From NCBI GenBank assembly GCA_046156035.1, contig JBJXEW010000029.1, positions 3,083 through 67,082 of the forward strand: a stretch of 64,000 bases of DNA. The letters run 5' to 3'. How positions within the stretch are numbered: the stretch's first letter is position 1; every line of letters starts with the position of its first letter. Positions 42,318-51,755 of this stretch are shown here, in pieces. Origin of the DNA: JAEUIX01 sp046156035 (GTDB lineage Bacteria; Planctomycetota; Phycisphaerae; Phycisphaerales; UBA1924). The position numbers and the translations under genes were made by a program. Below the pieces are notes generated by a model. That model did not search any database. It worked only from the letters and a program-made list of their open reading frames with translations, and was not told the DNA's origin.

Positions 42318-45300
42318 ATGATTTCCCGCAGCATGGACCGCTCGCCCCATTCCGCCCGATCCCCCCTCGCGGCCAGCGCCTCCCGGCACCTGGCCCGAGC
42401 CTCGGCCCTTGCCACAGGCCCCCTTGCGCTGGCGGTCATCGCCGGTTCCGCCTGGGCTTGGCAGCCAGACCAGCCTGCCGCGCAACCGAGCACCCCTGCG
42501 CCCGCGGCCGACGCGGTCGACCAGACCGCGACCGAAACACCCATCTTCATCGTCGGCCTGAAGGGCAACGTGGGCTACAAAGCCGAGGGCGAAACCAAGT
42601 ACACGCCCGCCAAAGCCGGCGCCGTGCTGCGCATGGGCTACGAGATCGCCACCGCGGCCAACAGCATGGTGCAGATCCAGGTGGGCGCAGGGCAGCGTTT
42701 CACGATCGACCGCGTGACCAAGGTCATCATCACGGAGGCCATCGCCAAGCCCGGCCTCGAGCAGACCGTGATCGACCTGCCCTACGGGCGCGTGAACTTT
42801 GATGTCACCAGCGCCCGCCTCGCCAACGACGTGAAGATCATGGCCCCGGATGCCACGCTCGCCATCAGCGGCACCGAGGGCGGCATGGAGGTCTGCGCGG
42901 GCCGCCCCACGCGTTCCTACGGCGGCACGCTCAACAAGGGCCGCATCGATGTCCGCAACCGCGCCGGCACGCTCGCGACGCTCACCGGCAACGAAGAGAC
43001 GGACGTGGACAACCCCAATCCCGCGCTGAACTCCTTCAGCGACGGGTTCGTGGAGATCAACGACGGCAACGCCCGCACCGGCGATGAGTTCGCCTTCGTC
43101 TTCAGTTTCCCCACCGTCTTCCAACTCGTCTTCGGCAACATCACCGATCCGGGCGTGGGCGTGCCGCCGCCCGTTTCGGGCAACTTCACCGTGAACCTTC
43201 AGGCCCACTTCGGGTCGTTCGACCCGATCCCGCTGGGCGCGATCGTCACCGTCAACCCCATCACCACGCCGCGCCTGGTCTCCACGCCCGGCCCCACCGA
43301 TGCCAACCTGAACGCCTTCACAGTCGGCGAGGCCATCACGCAGACCGCTGGCTCGAGCGCCCCCGAGTTCCTCCGCCTCGAACGCACCGGCGCGGGCATG
43401 GGCGCGACCCTGCGCTCCCTCACGCTCGACGGGATGGACACCACCTTCACCACCATCGCCACCTTCACCGGCCCCAGTTCGCACCTGCGCGGCCTGGGCC
43501 AGGTTGACCGCCAGTTGTACTCCATCAACCAGTTCGCTGGCAAAGACACGGTCGTCCGCCTCAACCCCGCTGGCGCTGCCAGCACGGTCACACCCATCGC
43601 CGATTTCGGCGGGGCACGCCTCGAGAGCATCGACGGCATCACCGAGCGCGGCACGCTCATTCTCGGCGGCCGCCTGCCCGGCAGCATGGAAAACTTCGAC
43701 CCCTTCGGCACACGCGCCAGCGGTGTGGCGGGTCCAGATGCCCTCGTGCTTGAGTACGACCCTCGCACCCACTTCCTGCGCAGCGCCGCGAGCGACTTGC
43801 AGGACGACTTCAATGGCAGCAACGCCGCTGTGGGCGGCGGTCTGGATTCACTCCCCGAGCTCGATCCATCACTGATCTACTTCGACCAAGGGATGGGCCT
43901 TGGGTTCGCAAACTCCATCCCGGATGCGACCTTCATCGGTACCAGTTACAGCAACGGGTTCATCACCAACGGCGTGGGTGTCTTTGTGCCCGGCGACACA
44001 CTGACCCTGCACGTGGTCGCCACCATCGACAGCACGAACAATCTTTTCCTTGCGAGCAATCCGGGCATCAACGAGTCTCGGTATTACATCACCCTCCAGC
44101 CCGGAAGTGCCACTGCGCCCGATGTCGTGCGCGAAATGGGCACCGACCCCCTCCTCCGCGACCTCACATCCGAGCGCGGCCCCACATCGGCCCCTCCGGG
44201 TGCCCTCGGCGGCGTCACGGGCCTCATCGACCTCACGCTCGATCCGCTCTTCGCCACGCTCGGCTATTCCATGAACGTGGTCACCTCCGGCGTGGCCGAG
44301 GCGCTGTTGCGCTCGGCCATCCTGCAGGTGGCCCTGGGCGCCACCGCGGGCGACCCGGACTTTGGCACCCTCGCACCCTTCCTCACGCAGTTCGCCGGGC
44401 AGCAGTCGGGCTTCGGCCAGGCAAGTTACGCCTTCCGCACCAGCCTCGACCCCATGAGCCCGCTCTTCCTCACGCCCGCGGTCGTCGGCGGCACGCTCAT
44501 GGGCCCCACGTTCTTCTTTATCAACGCCGCCGACGGCCGCCTGATCGAGCGCGACCTCTTCGGCAACCAGGTCAACGCGCTGAACTTTGTCTACGGCGGC
44601 CCGACGGTGGACCTGCCCATCTTCGGCTCGGCCATCTGGAGCGGCGGCGCGGGCAACAACGGCAAGTTCTTCCTGGCCACCGAAGTCTCCTTTAACGGCG
44701 GCAGTTTCTTCACCACCCACATCAGTCAGTTCAACCTGAACCAGAATCCCGGCGGCACCATCCAGCCGCCGCTGTCGTTCGCAAGCCTCGTTCCCTCGGT
44801 CGATAACACCGACCCGATGAACCCGATCCTCCTCGACTCCTACACCTTCTCCGGTCTGGGCACGCTCGGCAACGATGTCTACGCCTCAGGCATCCGGGCC
44901 GGCGATCTGGTTCCGGACTTCACCGCCAACGGCATCTTCCGCGTGCCCCCCGGCGCCACCACCACCACCAACGCCCCCGAGATGCGCTTCTTCTTCCCGG
45001 GTGATGAAACGGCCACCCTGGCCGGCGCGCCCAGCCGCGGCTCGTTGTTCGTGGGCATCGGCCTGCTCGACAACCTCACCGGCCAGGAGGCACCCAGCAA
45101 CACCATGTTCGGCGCGCTGGATGATCAGATCGCACTGCTCGAACTCGACCCCCGAAACCAGTTCGTGCGCAGCGCGTATCAAGCCGCCAACGGCGACTTT
45201 GCGCCCCTCACGGGCAGCGGCGTCACCAACGGCACCATGGTCGTGGGCGGCACGCTTGCCCAGATCGGCACGATCGACGAGGTCATCGGCATGGCCTACG

Positions 45301-45794
45301 TGGGCAACAAACTCATCCTCAGCGGCTTCACCGCCAACGGCCAGTCCGTCATCATCACCTACAACCCCGACGCCAACAACACCTCGGATGCGCGCCTGGA
45401 GCGCGTCGAGTTTCTGGCCCCCGGCAGCCCCCTCGTCACCGAACTCGCCAGCGAGCCGGTGGGCATCGCGCCGGCGGGTCAGTTCACGCTGCTCCCGCCG
45501 GCCATCACGATGATCGACCCCGACATCAACCCCGTCTTCCGCAACATGGCCTACAGCACGCAGGCCGCCGCCAGCGGCGTGATCCGCAACCTCGTGGCCG
45601 AGCAGATCGTCGCCCGCGCCATGAACCCGGCCGCGTGCCGCAACAGCGGCGAACTTCAGTCTGCCACCCTCGACAGCATCGTCTCCACGCTCGCCAACCA
45701 GCAGATGGGCGCGGGCCAGGCAGTGCAGGCGTTCCGAAACTCACTGCCCCCAGGCCACCCCTGCCTTCCCGGCGCGGGCTCGCTTGCCCCCTGA
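42318..45794 (+). CDS. Very large exported FecR-domain protein
   Basis: A 1158-residue protein. TGAGGAG lies 7 bases before the ATG. A signal peptide with a long polar start ends SAWAW. Residues about 60-200 are a FecR-like domain (FIVGLKGNVGYKAEGETKYTP, VLRMGYEIATAANSMVQIQVG, VIDLPYGRVNFDV, ATLAISGTEGGMEV). The remaining 950 residues are beta-rich, Gly/Thr/Asp-rich, with several similar blocks that look like extracellular beta-propeller or repeat strands (for example LILGGRLPGSMENFDP and MVVGGTLAQIGTIDEVIGMAY). The end contains two related 'NPVFRNMAYSTQAAASGVIRNLV'-like and 'DPLFATLGYSMNVVTSGVAEALL'-like helices. No membrane anchor or partner sigma factor is seen. Function unknown, probably cell surface. 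Confidence 0.75.
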   Translation: MISRSMDRSPHSARSPLAASASRHLARASALATGPLALAVIAGSAWAWQPDQPAAQPSTPAPAADAVDQTATETPIFIVGLKGNVGYKAEGETKYTPAKAGAVLRMGYEIATAANSMVQIQVGAGQRFTIDRVTKVIITEAIAKPGLEQTVIDLPYGRVNFDVTSARLANDVKIMAPDATLAISGTEGGMEVCAGRPTRSYGGTLNKGRIDVRNRAGTLATLTGNEETDVDNPNPALNSFSDGFVEINDGNARTGDEFAFVFSFPTVFQLVFGNITDPGVGVPPPVSGNFTVNLQAHFGSFDPIPLGAIVTVNPITTPRLVSTPGPTDANLNAFTVGEAITQTAGSSAPEFLRLERTGAGMGATLRSLTLDGMDTTFTTIATFTGPSSHLRGLGQVDRQLYSINQFAGKDTVVRLNPAGAASTVTPIADFGGARLESIDGITERGTLILGGRLPGSMENFDPFGTRASGVAGPDALVLEYDPRTHFLRSAASDLQDDFNGSNAAVGGGLDSLPELDPSLIYFDQGMGLGFANSIPDATFIGTSYSNGFITNGVGVFVPGDTLTLHVVATIDSTNNLFLASNPGINESRYYITLQPGSATAPDVVREMGTDPLLRDLTSERGPTSAPPGALGGVTGLIDLTLDPLFATLGYSMNVVTSGVAEALLRSAILQVALGATAGDPDFGTLAPFLTQFAGQQSGFGQASYAFRTSLDPMSPLFLTPAVVGGTLMGPTFFFINAADGRLIERDLFGNQVNALNFVYGGPTVDLPIFGSAIWSGGAGNNGKFFLATEVSFNGGSFFTTHISQFNLNQNPGGTIQPPLSFASLVPSVDNTDPMNPILLDSYTFSGLGTLGNDVYASGIRAGDLVPDFTANGIFRVPPGATTTTNAPEMRFFFPGDETATLAGAPSRGSLFVGIGLLDNLTGQEAPSNTMFGALDDQIALLELDPRNQFVRSAYQAANGDFAPLTGSGVTNGTMVVGGTLAQIGTIDEVIGMAYVGNKLILSGFTANGQSVIITYNPDANNTSDARLERVEFLAPGSPLVTELASEPVGIAPAGQFTLLPPAITMIDPDINPVFRNMAYSTQAAASGVIRNLVAEQIVARAMNPAACRNSGELQSATLDSIVSTLANQQMGAGQAVQAFRNSLPPGHPCLPGAGSLAP

Positions 45795-45931
45795 CCACCC
45801 CCCGGCCGCGGCGGGCGCGGGCCTGGCGTGCCGACACGCTCCGACCCAACGTCCGCTCTGACGGCATGGATGTGTTTCGTGCCACCGACTCCGGCTCGGC
45901 GAAGTCGGCGCGGCCTTCTCCCCATTTCTGG

Positions 45932-45964
45932 GTGCCTTCTCCGTGCCTTCCTCGTGCCTTCTCT
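45932..45964. repeat. 11-base tandem array GTGCCTTCTCC x3
   Basis: Three consecutive units: GTGCCTTCTCC, GTGCCTTCCTC, GTGCCTTCTCT, then a partial CTGCCTTCCTC at 45969-45979. It lies directly 3' of the minus-strand tRNA-Leu gene. As minus-strand RNA it would be purine-rich (GGAGAAGGCAC). Confidence 0.75.
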
Positions 45965-45981
45965 CCCCCTGCCTTCCTCAA

Positions 45982-46067
45982 ATGGCTCCGGTGGGAGTCG
46001 AACCCACACGCCCGTTTCCGGGCCGCGGATTTTAAGTCCGCTGCGTCTGCCGTTCCGCCACAGAGCC
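45982..46067 (-). tRNA. tRNA-Leu (UAA)
   Basis: An 86-base class II tRNA. The acceptor stem pairs GGCTCTG with CGGAGCC (one G-T pair), the anticodon stem GCGGA pairs with TCCGC around the loop CTTAAAA, giving anticodon TAA at 46032-46034. A long variable arm (CCCG-GAAA-CGGG) and the T-arm loop TTCGACT with stem GTGGG/CCCAC are present. The discriminator base is A and CCA is not encoded. It reads UUA and UUG leucine codons. Confidence 0.95.
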
Positions 46068-46260
46068 TCAGCCCCGCCGGGGCCTCCGCCCACGCCGCGC
46101 CGGGCGTTGAGCCTATCGCGGGCGAGGCTCCCCGTCCGCCCGCTTTCCACACCAGATCGGCCCCCTCCCGTCCCGCGGCCGGACACGGTACACTCTGCTC
46201 TCACCGGCCGGGCCCATTCGTGCACCATCACCCGCGGCCGGTGCAAAGGGGTTTCGCCGC

Positions 46261-47727
46261 ATGATCGTGCGCCCGGGGCTTGCAAACCGCCACACTCACC
46301 TCGCCGCGCTCGCGGCCTTTGCCGGTTCGGTGCTGGCGTTCGCCCCCACGGCCGATGCCCAGCAGGACCAGCGCCGCCTTGAACGCGCCCTGCGCACGGC
46401 CCAGTCGGCCGACGACTACCGCCTGCGTGTGGACACGGCGCTCACGCTGGGCGAGCGCACGCAGATCGACGTCGGCGGCAACTACACCTTCACGGCGCTC
46501 TTCCTCGACGACTCCACCGGCAACAGCCGCCGCCTCTTCCAGAACGAGGTGCAGTTGTACGCCCGGGCCAGCATCGACGGCGTGCACAACGCCTTCGTCC
46601 GCGTCCGCTTCCCCTATCGCGACTTCTCCCCCGGCGACAGTTTCGACGGGCGCGGCGACAGTTGGGACGAGCCCTTCCTCGACCGCTACGTGTACGAGTT
46701 CGACCTTGCCCGGGCCTACGCCGCGTACGACGGCGAGGCGATCGACAACAACTTCAACGTCAAGATCGGCCGCCAGTTTGTGGACTGGGCCAGTTCGCTC
46801 GTGCTCTCCGAGGTGCTGCTGAGCGTCCGCCCCACCGTCACGATCCAGAACAACTTCACCATCGAGGGCCTCGCCGGCGTCACGGCCCGTTCAACGGTTG
46901 ACTTTGACGCGTCGCGATCCCAGTACGACACCAACACCGAGCGCGGCTACTTCGGCCTGAAGGTCGGCTTCACCGCGGAGAACGGGAGCCAGTTCTACGC
47001 CTTCGGCCTGAAGATGGTGGACTACAACACCGACACCGCCCTGCGTGTGCCCGCGGGCGCCGTGACCACCGCAAACTTCGAGTACTCGGCCACGTACTAC
47101 GGCGTGGGCCTGAGCGGGGCGTGGGGGCCCAGCCTCATCTACACCGGCGAACTGGTGTGGGAAGACGGCCACTCCATGTCCGACCCCACCACCGCCGCGC
47201 AGGTCCGCTCGAAGGTCGAGGCGTACGCCGGGCGTGGCCTGATCACCTACCTCTTCCGCGACGAGAACGAAACCCGCGCCCAGTTCGAGGCCATCTACGC
47301 CACGGGCGACCAGGACCGCGTGAACACCAGCGACACCGTCAACGGCAACCAGGCCGGCACACGCGACAACGCCTTCAACGGCCTGGGCTTCGCCAACACC
47401 GGCCTGGCGTTCGCACCGACGCTCTCAAACATTGTCAGTTTGCGCCTCGGGGCCAGCACCTTCCCCTTCCGCAGCGACGAAGACTTCGACGACGTGCAGG
47501 TCGGCATCGACGGCTACCTGTTCCGCAAGGCCACCAGCGGCGGCATCGACGAGCCCACGAACTCCGACACCTTTCTGGGCGGCGAGATCGACCTGTTCGT
47601 CAGTTACCGCATCACCAGCGACTTCGCCGTCGCCGCCCGCTACGGCGTCTTCTTCCCGGGCGAGGCCATCACCAGCACGAAGCACGCCCGCCACTTCTTT
47701 CTGCTCAGCGCCACGCTCTCGTTCTAA
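46261..47727 (+). CDS. Outer-membrane beta-barrel protein (porin-like)
   Basis: A 488-residue protein: signal peptide (LAALAAFAGSVLAFAPTADAQ), a short helical linker (RRLERALRTAQSADDYRL), then alternating strands typical of a barrel (RVDTALTLGERTQIDVGGNYTFTALF, NVKIGRQFVDWASSL, GYFGLKVGF), ending in Phe (FFLLSATLSF), the usual recognition signal for the BAM complex. It resembles alginate-export/porin-like proteins in layout. AAAGGGG precedes the ATG. The gene for a small lipoprotein starts 11 bases after its stop, so both are likely co-expressed. Transported substrate unknown. Confidence 0.8.
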   Translation: MIVRPGLANRHTHLAALAAFAGSVLAFAPTADAQQDQRRLERALRTAQSADDYRLRVDTALTLGERTQIDVGGNYTFTALFLDDSTGNSRRLFQNEVQLYARASIDGVHNAFVRVRFPYRDFSPGDSFDGRGDSWDEPFLDRYVYEFDLARAYAAYDGEAIDNNFNVKIGRQFVDWASSLVLSEVLLSVRPTVTIQNNFTIEGLAGVTARSTVDFDASRSQYDTNTERGYFGLKVGFTAENGSQFYAFGLKMVDYNTDTALRVPAGAVTTANFEYSATYYGVGLSGAWGPSLIYTGELVWEDGHSMSDPTTAAQVRSKVEAYAGRGLITYLFRDENETRAQFEAIYATGDQDRVNTSDTVNGNQAGTRDNAFNGLGFANTGLAFAPTLSNIVSLRLGASTFPFRSDEDFDDVQVGIDGYLFRKATSGGIDEPTNSDTFLGGEIDLFVSYRITSDFAVAARYGVFFPGEAITSTKHARHFFLLSATLSF

Positions 47728-47738
47728 AGGGGTCTGTT

Positions 47739-48365
47739 GTGCGTTCACCTCGCGACTGTGCCGCCCTGCTCCTCACCCTCGCCGCCGCGGTCGCTCTCGC
47801 CCTGCCCGGCTGCGAGCGCACGATGGTGGAGCAGACCCTGGAGACCAACTACGCCGCGGACGACGTGGCCGCGGACCTCGAGTTCACCCACGGCCTGCCG
47901 GTGAAGAGCGCCATCGCCAACGACGAGGGCCTGCACGCCCTGATCGTTTTCGCCCTCGGCCAGGACACCACCGGCGGCTACGAACAACGCGTCGCCCTCG
48001 CCAAGCAGGAGGGTTGGCTCGCCGAGGACTTCGACGAACCACCCAACATGGCGATGCAGCGCGGCACGCTCGCCCGGGCCCTTGTGCAGGTGCTGGGCAT
48101 CCGCGGCGGGCTTGTGATGCGGTTGATCGGCCCCAACCCCCGCAACGCAACGCGCGAACTCGTTGATGCCGAGATCTTCCCCCCCGGCGGCACCGCCAAC
48201 CAGACGCTCACAGGCCTTGAGTTCCTGGGAGCCTTGGGCAACGCCCGAGACTTCCTGACCAGGCGCGAATTCGCCGCCTTGAAGAAACTCGAAGCGCAGC
48301 AGCCACCCCCGGACCCGGCCGATGCCGATGCACCGGCCCAGGCCCCCGCCGCCAACCCGGGGTAA
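47739..48365 (+). CDS. Lipoprotein of unknown function
   Basis: A 208-residue lipoprotein starting at GTG 47739, with AAAGGGG 6 bases upstream. The lipobox LALPGC directs lipidation of Cys24. Behind it lie a polar linker (ERTMVEQTLETNYAADDVAADLEF), a compact helical domain (LHALIVFALGQDTTGGYEQRVALAKQEGWL, GTLARALVQVLGIRGGLVMRLI) and a Pro/Ala-rich end. No family recognised. Tightly linked to the barrel gene upstream, so an accessory of that outer-membrane protein is a fair inference. Confidence 0.75.
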   Translation: MRSPRDCAALLLTLAAAVALALPGCERTMVEQTLETNYAADDVAADLEFTHGLPVKSAIANDEGLHALIVFALGQDTTGGYEQRVALAKQEGWLAEDFDEPPNMAMQRGTLARALVQVLGIRGGLVMRLIGPNPRNATRELVDAEIFPPGGTANQTLTGLEFLGALGNARDFLTRREFAALKKLEAQQPPPDPADADAPAQAPAANPG

Positions 48366-48483
48366 GCCCGCGAGGTCCCGGCGGCAACGAGCCGCACGAC
48401 ATCTCCGGCACGTCCGCCGTCCGTCTCCCCCCTCGCTACGCTCAGGCCCCGTGTTCACGCCGCCGTTTCGCCCCGGAGGTTTC

Positions 48484-49410
48484 ATGCTGCCCCGCACCCG
48501 CACCGCCCTTGCCGCGCTCCCGCTCACGCTGGCCGTGGCCCCCGCGCTGGCCCAGTTGGGCCCCAAGGCCGAGATCAGCAAGCAGGGCCTGATCGACGGG
48601 GTCGATTTCTCGCTGAGGGCCAACGGCGAGATCACCCTGCAGGCCGACCTGCGCGACAGCCCGGGAAGCGTCGCGGTCTATCGGGCCGGGGCCAACCTGG
48701 GCCTCTTCACCAGCGTTGGCGAGGACTGGCGCATCGGCATGGAGGTCGCCTGGGAGACGTCCTGGTACAACTTCCGCGGGGCCACCACCATCATCCCCGG
48801 CACGGATCGGCCCTTTCACGAGATGCACCAGGTGCGCCTGGCCCCCACCGCTTCACACCAACTGAGCACCGAGTGGTCGTACTTCTTCGGCGGCCTCTTC
48901 GAGTTCGGCGCGGAGCGCGATGCCGATTTCGGCGACTCGTTCACCGGAGGCGGGCTGATCGGGGCCCGGTACGCCGTCAGCGAGACCTTCGCCTTCTCCT
49001 TCGGCATCCTCGCCAAGACCCGGCTGGAGAAGAACGCCCTCTTCGCGCCCATCTTGGGCCTTGAGTGGCAGATCAACGACAATGTCCGCCTCGCCACGCG
49101 CGGCCTGGGCGGTGCCATCACCTACACCATCAACGACCGCTGGAGTTTCGAGGCCTTCGGCGAGTACGAGGCCCGCGAGTACCGCCTCGACGACACCGGC
49201 CCCAACATCGACGGCGTCGTCCGCGACCGCCGCGCACCCGTCGGCATCGGCTTCACCTGGCGGCCCACCGGTCAAACTGAACTGAATCTTCGCGGCGGCG
49301 CGATCGTCTACCAGCAGTTCCGCACAGATACTTCAACGGGCCTCAACATCACCGAAGTCCGCACCGAGCCGACCGGCTTCGTTTCCTTCGGCGGCTCCAT
49401 CCGCTTCTAA
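48484..49410 (+). CDS. Outer-membrane beta-barrel protein
   Basis: A 308-residue protein. GGAGG lies 4 bases before ATG 48484; the signal peptide ends APALAQ. The mature part is a run of amphipathic strands (GVDFSLRANGEITLQADLRD, RIGMEVAWETSWYNF, HQLSTEWSYFFGGLFEFG, FAFSFGILAKTRLEKN, YTINDRWSFEAFGEYEARE) and ends in Phe (GSIRF). It is similar in size and order to the planctomycete 12- to 14-strand barrel families of unknown function. Possibly in the same transcription unit as the barrel/lipoprotein pair upstream. Confidence 0.8.
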   Translation: MLPRTRTALAALPLTLAVAPALAQLGPKAEISKQGLIDGVDFSLRANGEITLQADLRDSPGSVAVYRAGANLGLFTSVGEDWRIGMEVAWETSWYNFRGATTIIPGTDRPFHEMHQVRLAPTASHQLSTEWSYFFGGLFEFGAERDADFGDSFTGGGLIGARYAVSETFAFSFGILAKTRLEKNALFAPILGLEWQINDNVRLATRGLGGAITYTINDRWSFEAFGEYEAREYRLDDTGPNIDGVVRDRRAPVGIGFTWRPTGQTELNLRGGAIVYQQFRTDTSTGLNITEVRTEPTGFVSFGGSIRF

Positions 49411-49441
49411 AGCGGCGTCCTCTCCCCTCGCCGCGCCCACC

Positions 49442-50929
49442 ATGAACCTTGAACCACGCGAGCACGTTCCCGCCGGCGTCTCGCGCCGCAAGGTGCTCGC
49501 CTCCGGGGCCGCGCTGGCCGCACTGGCCGCGGCGGGGGGCACGGGTGCCACGCTCGACCGTGCAGGGGTGCACGCCCCGGCGGCCGTCACGCGCTCCGGG
49601 TCCGCAGCGGTGCGGAATCTCATCTTCCTCGTCTCCGACGGCATGTCCGCGGGCACGCTCTCCCTCACCGATCACTTCCTGCGCCACACCACCGGCACCG
49701 CCAGCCACTGGACGCGACTGGCCGCCACCGCCGCGGCACACCGGTCGCTGGTCTCCACGCACGCGGCTGACTCGATCGTGACCGACTCCGCCGCCGCGTC
49801 CGCCGCGTGGAGCACAGGGGTGAAGCACAACAACGGGGCGTTGTGCATCGGGCCTGACGGGCGCGTGCTCAAGCCGCTGCTGATGCGTGCGAAGGCGCAG
49901 GGCAAGCGGGTGGGTGTCGTGACCACCACGACCGTGACGCACGCCACCCCGGCGGGCTTTTACGCCAACTGCCCGAGCCGCGATTTGCAGGCCGACATCG
50001 GACGGATTCTGGTGGAGTCGCCTGTGGATGTGGCCTTGGGGGGCGGGAGCGCGTTTGTCCAGGCGGAGTTGACGGCGGGCAACGCGGGCATCCGGCGCGT
50101 GCAGACGCGGGCCGAACTGCTCTCCTTGGATGCCGGCTCGCTCGCGGGCAAGCGACTGATCGGCACGTTCGATGCGGACCACCTCCGCATGGTGCTGGAC
50201 CGGCCGGCCACGCAGCCCGCGCTGGAAGAGATGGCCCGCGTCGCCATCGCGGCCTTGGCCGACGGCCCCGACGGCTTCGTCCTGCAGATCGAGGCGGGGC
50301 GCGTGGACCACGCCGCGCACAACAACGATGCCTGCTCGCTCCTGGCGGAACAACTGGAGTTCGACCGCACGCTGGCGCTCGTGGCGGAGTTCACGCTCGC
50401 CCGCAGCGACACGCTGCTCATCGCCACGACCGACCACGGCACCGCCAACCCCGGCCTCACCATGTACGGCAAGGAGACCTTCGAGTCGCTCCGCCGCCTG
50501 GGCAACGGGCGGCGTTCCTTCGAGTGGCTCTTCTCCCAACTCAAGGCCGCCCCCGCCCAGGGCACATCACCCGACGGCAGCGGCGCCACGCCGCCCAAAC
50601 TCACCCCCGCCGCCGCGGCCGCGCGGCTCGGCGTGCTCGTGAAGGAGCACCTCGACATCGACCTTGGCCCTTCCCGCACGGCCTTCCTCGAACGCGCCTT
50701 CCGCGGCGAACAGGCCGACCCATTCGCCGAGCGCGGCATCCCCGCCGCCGTGCTGGGCAGCCTGCTGGCGAGCGATCTGGGTGTGGCGTTCGTCTCGCCC
50801 CACCACACCGCCGACCACATCGAGCAACTTGCGCTGGGTGCCGCGGCCGACACCTGGCCGGGCTTCCTGGACAATACCCAGGTGCATGCGCATCTGGTGC
50901 GTCTGCTCGCTCTGCCGCCGGTCGGGTGA
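49442..50929 (+). CDS. Tat-exported alkaline phosphatase (PhoA family)
   Basis: A 495-residue alkaline phosphatase. The N terminus has a twin-arginine signal (SRRKVLASGAALAALAAAG). Metal and catalytic sites follow: IFLVSDGMSAG (Asp66), IVTDSAAASAAWSTG with the phosphorylated Ser116, QIEAGRVDHAAHNND and LIATTDHGTANPG. The usual C-terminal His region is harder to place (VSPHHTADHI), and there is an insert before it. It would release phosphate from organic esters in the periplasm. No Pho box or phosphate-regulated gene is visible around it. Confidence 0.9.
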   Translation: MNLEPREHVPAGVSRRKVLASGAALAALAAAGGTGATLDRAGVHAPAAVTRSGSAAVRNLIFLVSDGMSAGTLSLTDHFLRHTTGTASHWTRLAATAAAHRSLVSTHAADSIVTDSAAASAAWSTGVKHNNGALCIGPDGRVLKPLLMRAKAQGKRVGVVTTTTVTHATPAGFYANCPSRDLQADIGRILVESPVDVALGGGSAFVQAELTAGNAGIRRVQTRAELLSLDAGSLAGKRLIGTFDADHLRMVLDRPATQPALEEMARVAIAALADGPDGFVLQIEAGRVDHAAHNNDACSLLAEQLEFDRTLALVAEFTLARSDTLLIATTDHGTANPGLTMYGKETFESLRRLGNGRRSFEWLFSQLKAAPAQGTSPDGSGATPPKLTPAAAAARLGVLVKEHLDIDLGPSRTAFLERAFRGEQADPFAERGIPAAVLGSLLASDLGVAFVSPHHTADHIEQLALGAAADTWPGFLDNTQVHAHLVRLLALPPVG

Positions 50930-51020
50930 AGTACAGGCAAACGCGCCAGGCCAAAGCCTGCTTTGTAGAGCCGCGCAAAGACCGCGCGGGAGCAGCGCTT
51001 CATCAGGCTTTTGCAAGGAA

Positions 51021-51755
51021 CTACTGGGCGTTGCCGCCGGGGCCACCCGGTGCGACGGGAGTGCCGCCCCTGCGACCGCCACGGTCGAGCGTTCGCCACG
51101 CCTCCAGCACGCGGCTGGCAGCAGTGGTATCACGAGAATCCATCGCCAACAAGCCAGCGATCTGCCCGTCGTCGCGGAACCAGTTCACGCTCATGTCGGC
51201 CGTGAGCACGTTGGCACCGATCTTGTGGTTGTAATCCTGAAGAGTCCAGAGGCCATCCACGGTGATCGCAACGGACGAGTCGAGGTCTTCCAGGAACGGC
51301 GAAATGTCGGCCGCGCCGCGGTACTGATAGTTCCCGATGATCAGCCCGGTCGGTTCGGCGAAAATGGGGGTGTACCGGGCCAAGGGGTGTGCGCCCGTGT
51401 GCGAGGGGCAGTAGTACACGCCGGGCGTATTCGCGTAATCCTTCGCGTACAGAATGCCCAGCCCGTCCCACTGACCGACGCGGGTTCCCAGCCGCAGCGT
51501 CATCATGTTCTGCAACCGGGGTGTCTCGTCCTGCGTCGCGGCGATGCGGAACACCGAGGGGGGAATCTGCCCGCGGTTCTGATCCGCGTACAGCACCGTC
51601 GCCAGGCCGATCTGACGGACGTTGGAACTGCACACAACCTTGCGTGTTGCCTCTCGAACGCCCGCCAAGCCGGGCATGAGCAGCGACATCAGCACGGCCA
51701 TCACGCTGATGGTCACCAGCATGTCCAACAGGGAGAACCCTGCCCGCCGGCTCAC
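51021..51755 (-). CDS. Prepilin-type exported protein (H-x9-DG family-like)
   Basis: A 244-residue protein with a type IV prepilin N terminus (SRRAGFSLLDMLVTISVMAVLMSLLMPGL), Asp in place of the usual Glu at +5. The C-terminal domain has the pattern of planctomycete DUF1559/prepilin-like proteins: a VVCSSNVRQIGLATVLYADQN helix, a central WDGLGILYAKDY, and PSHTGAHPLARY near the Cys. The start is uncertain: GTG at 51755 gives the short leader MSRRAG. Possibly exported by the secretion system of the 8-14 kb region, by inference. It is divergent from an ECF sigma gene 390 bases away. Confidence 0.78.
   Translation of the reverse strand: MSRRAGFSLLDMLVTISVMAVLMSLLMPGLAGVREATRKVVCSSNVRQIGLATVLYADQNRGQIPPSVFRIAATQDETPRLQNMMTLRLGTRVGQWDGLGILYAKDYANTPGVYYCPSHTGAHPLARYTPIFAEPTGLIIGNYQYRGAADISPFLEDLDSSVAITVDGLWTLQDYNHKIGANVLTADMSVNWFRDDGQIAGLLAMDSRDTTAASRVLEAWRTLDRGGRRGGTPVAPGGPGGNAQ

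Noticed and set aside
49442..50929. Broken alkaline phosphatase
   Set aside because: The frame is complete with a Tat signal, catalytic Ser and metal ligands; only the C-terminal His motif is less typical.
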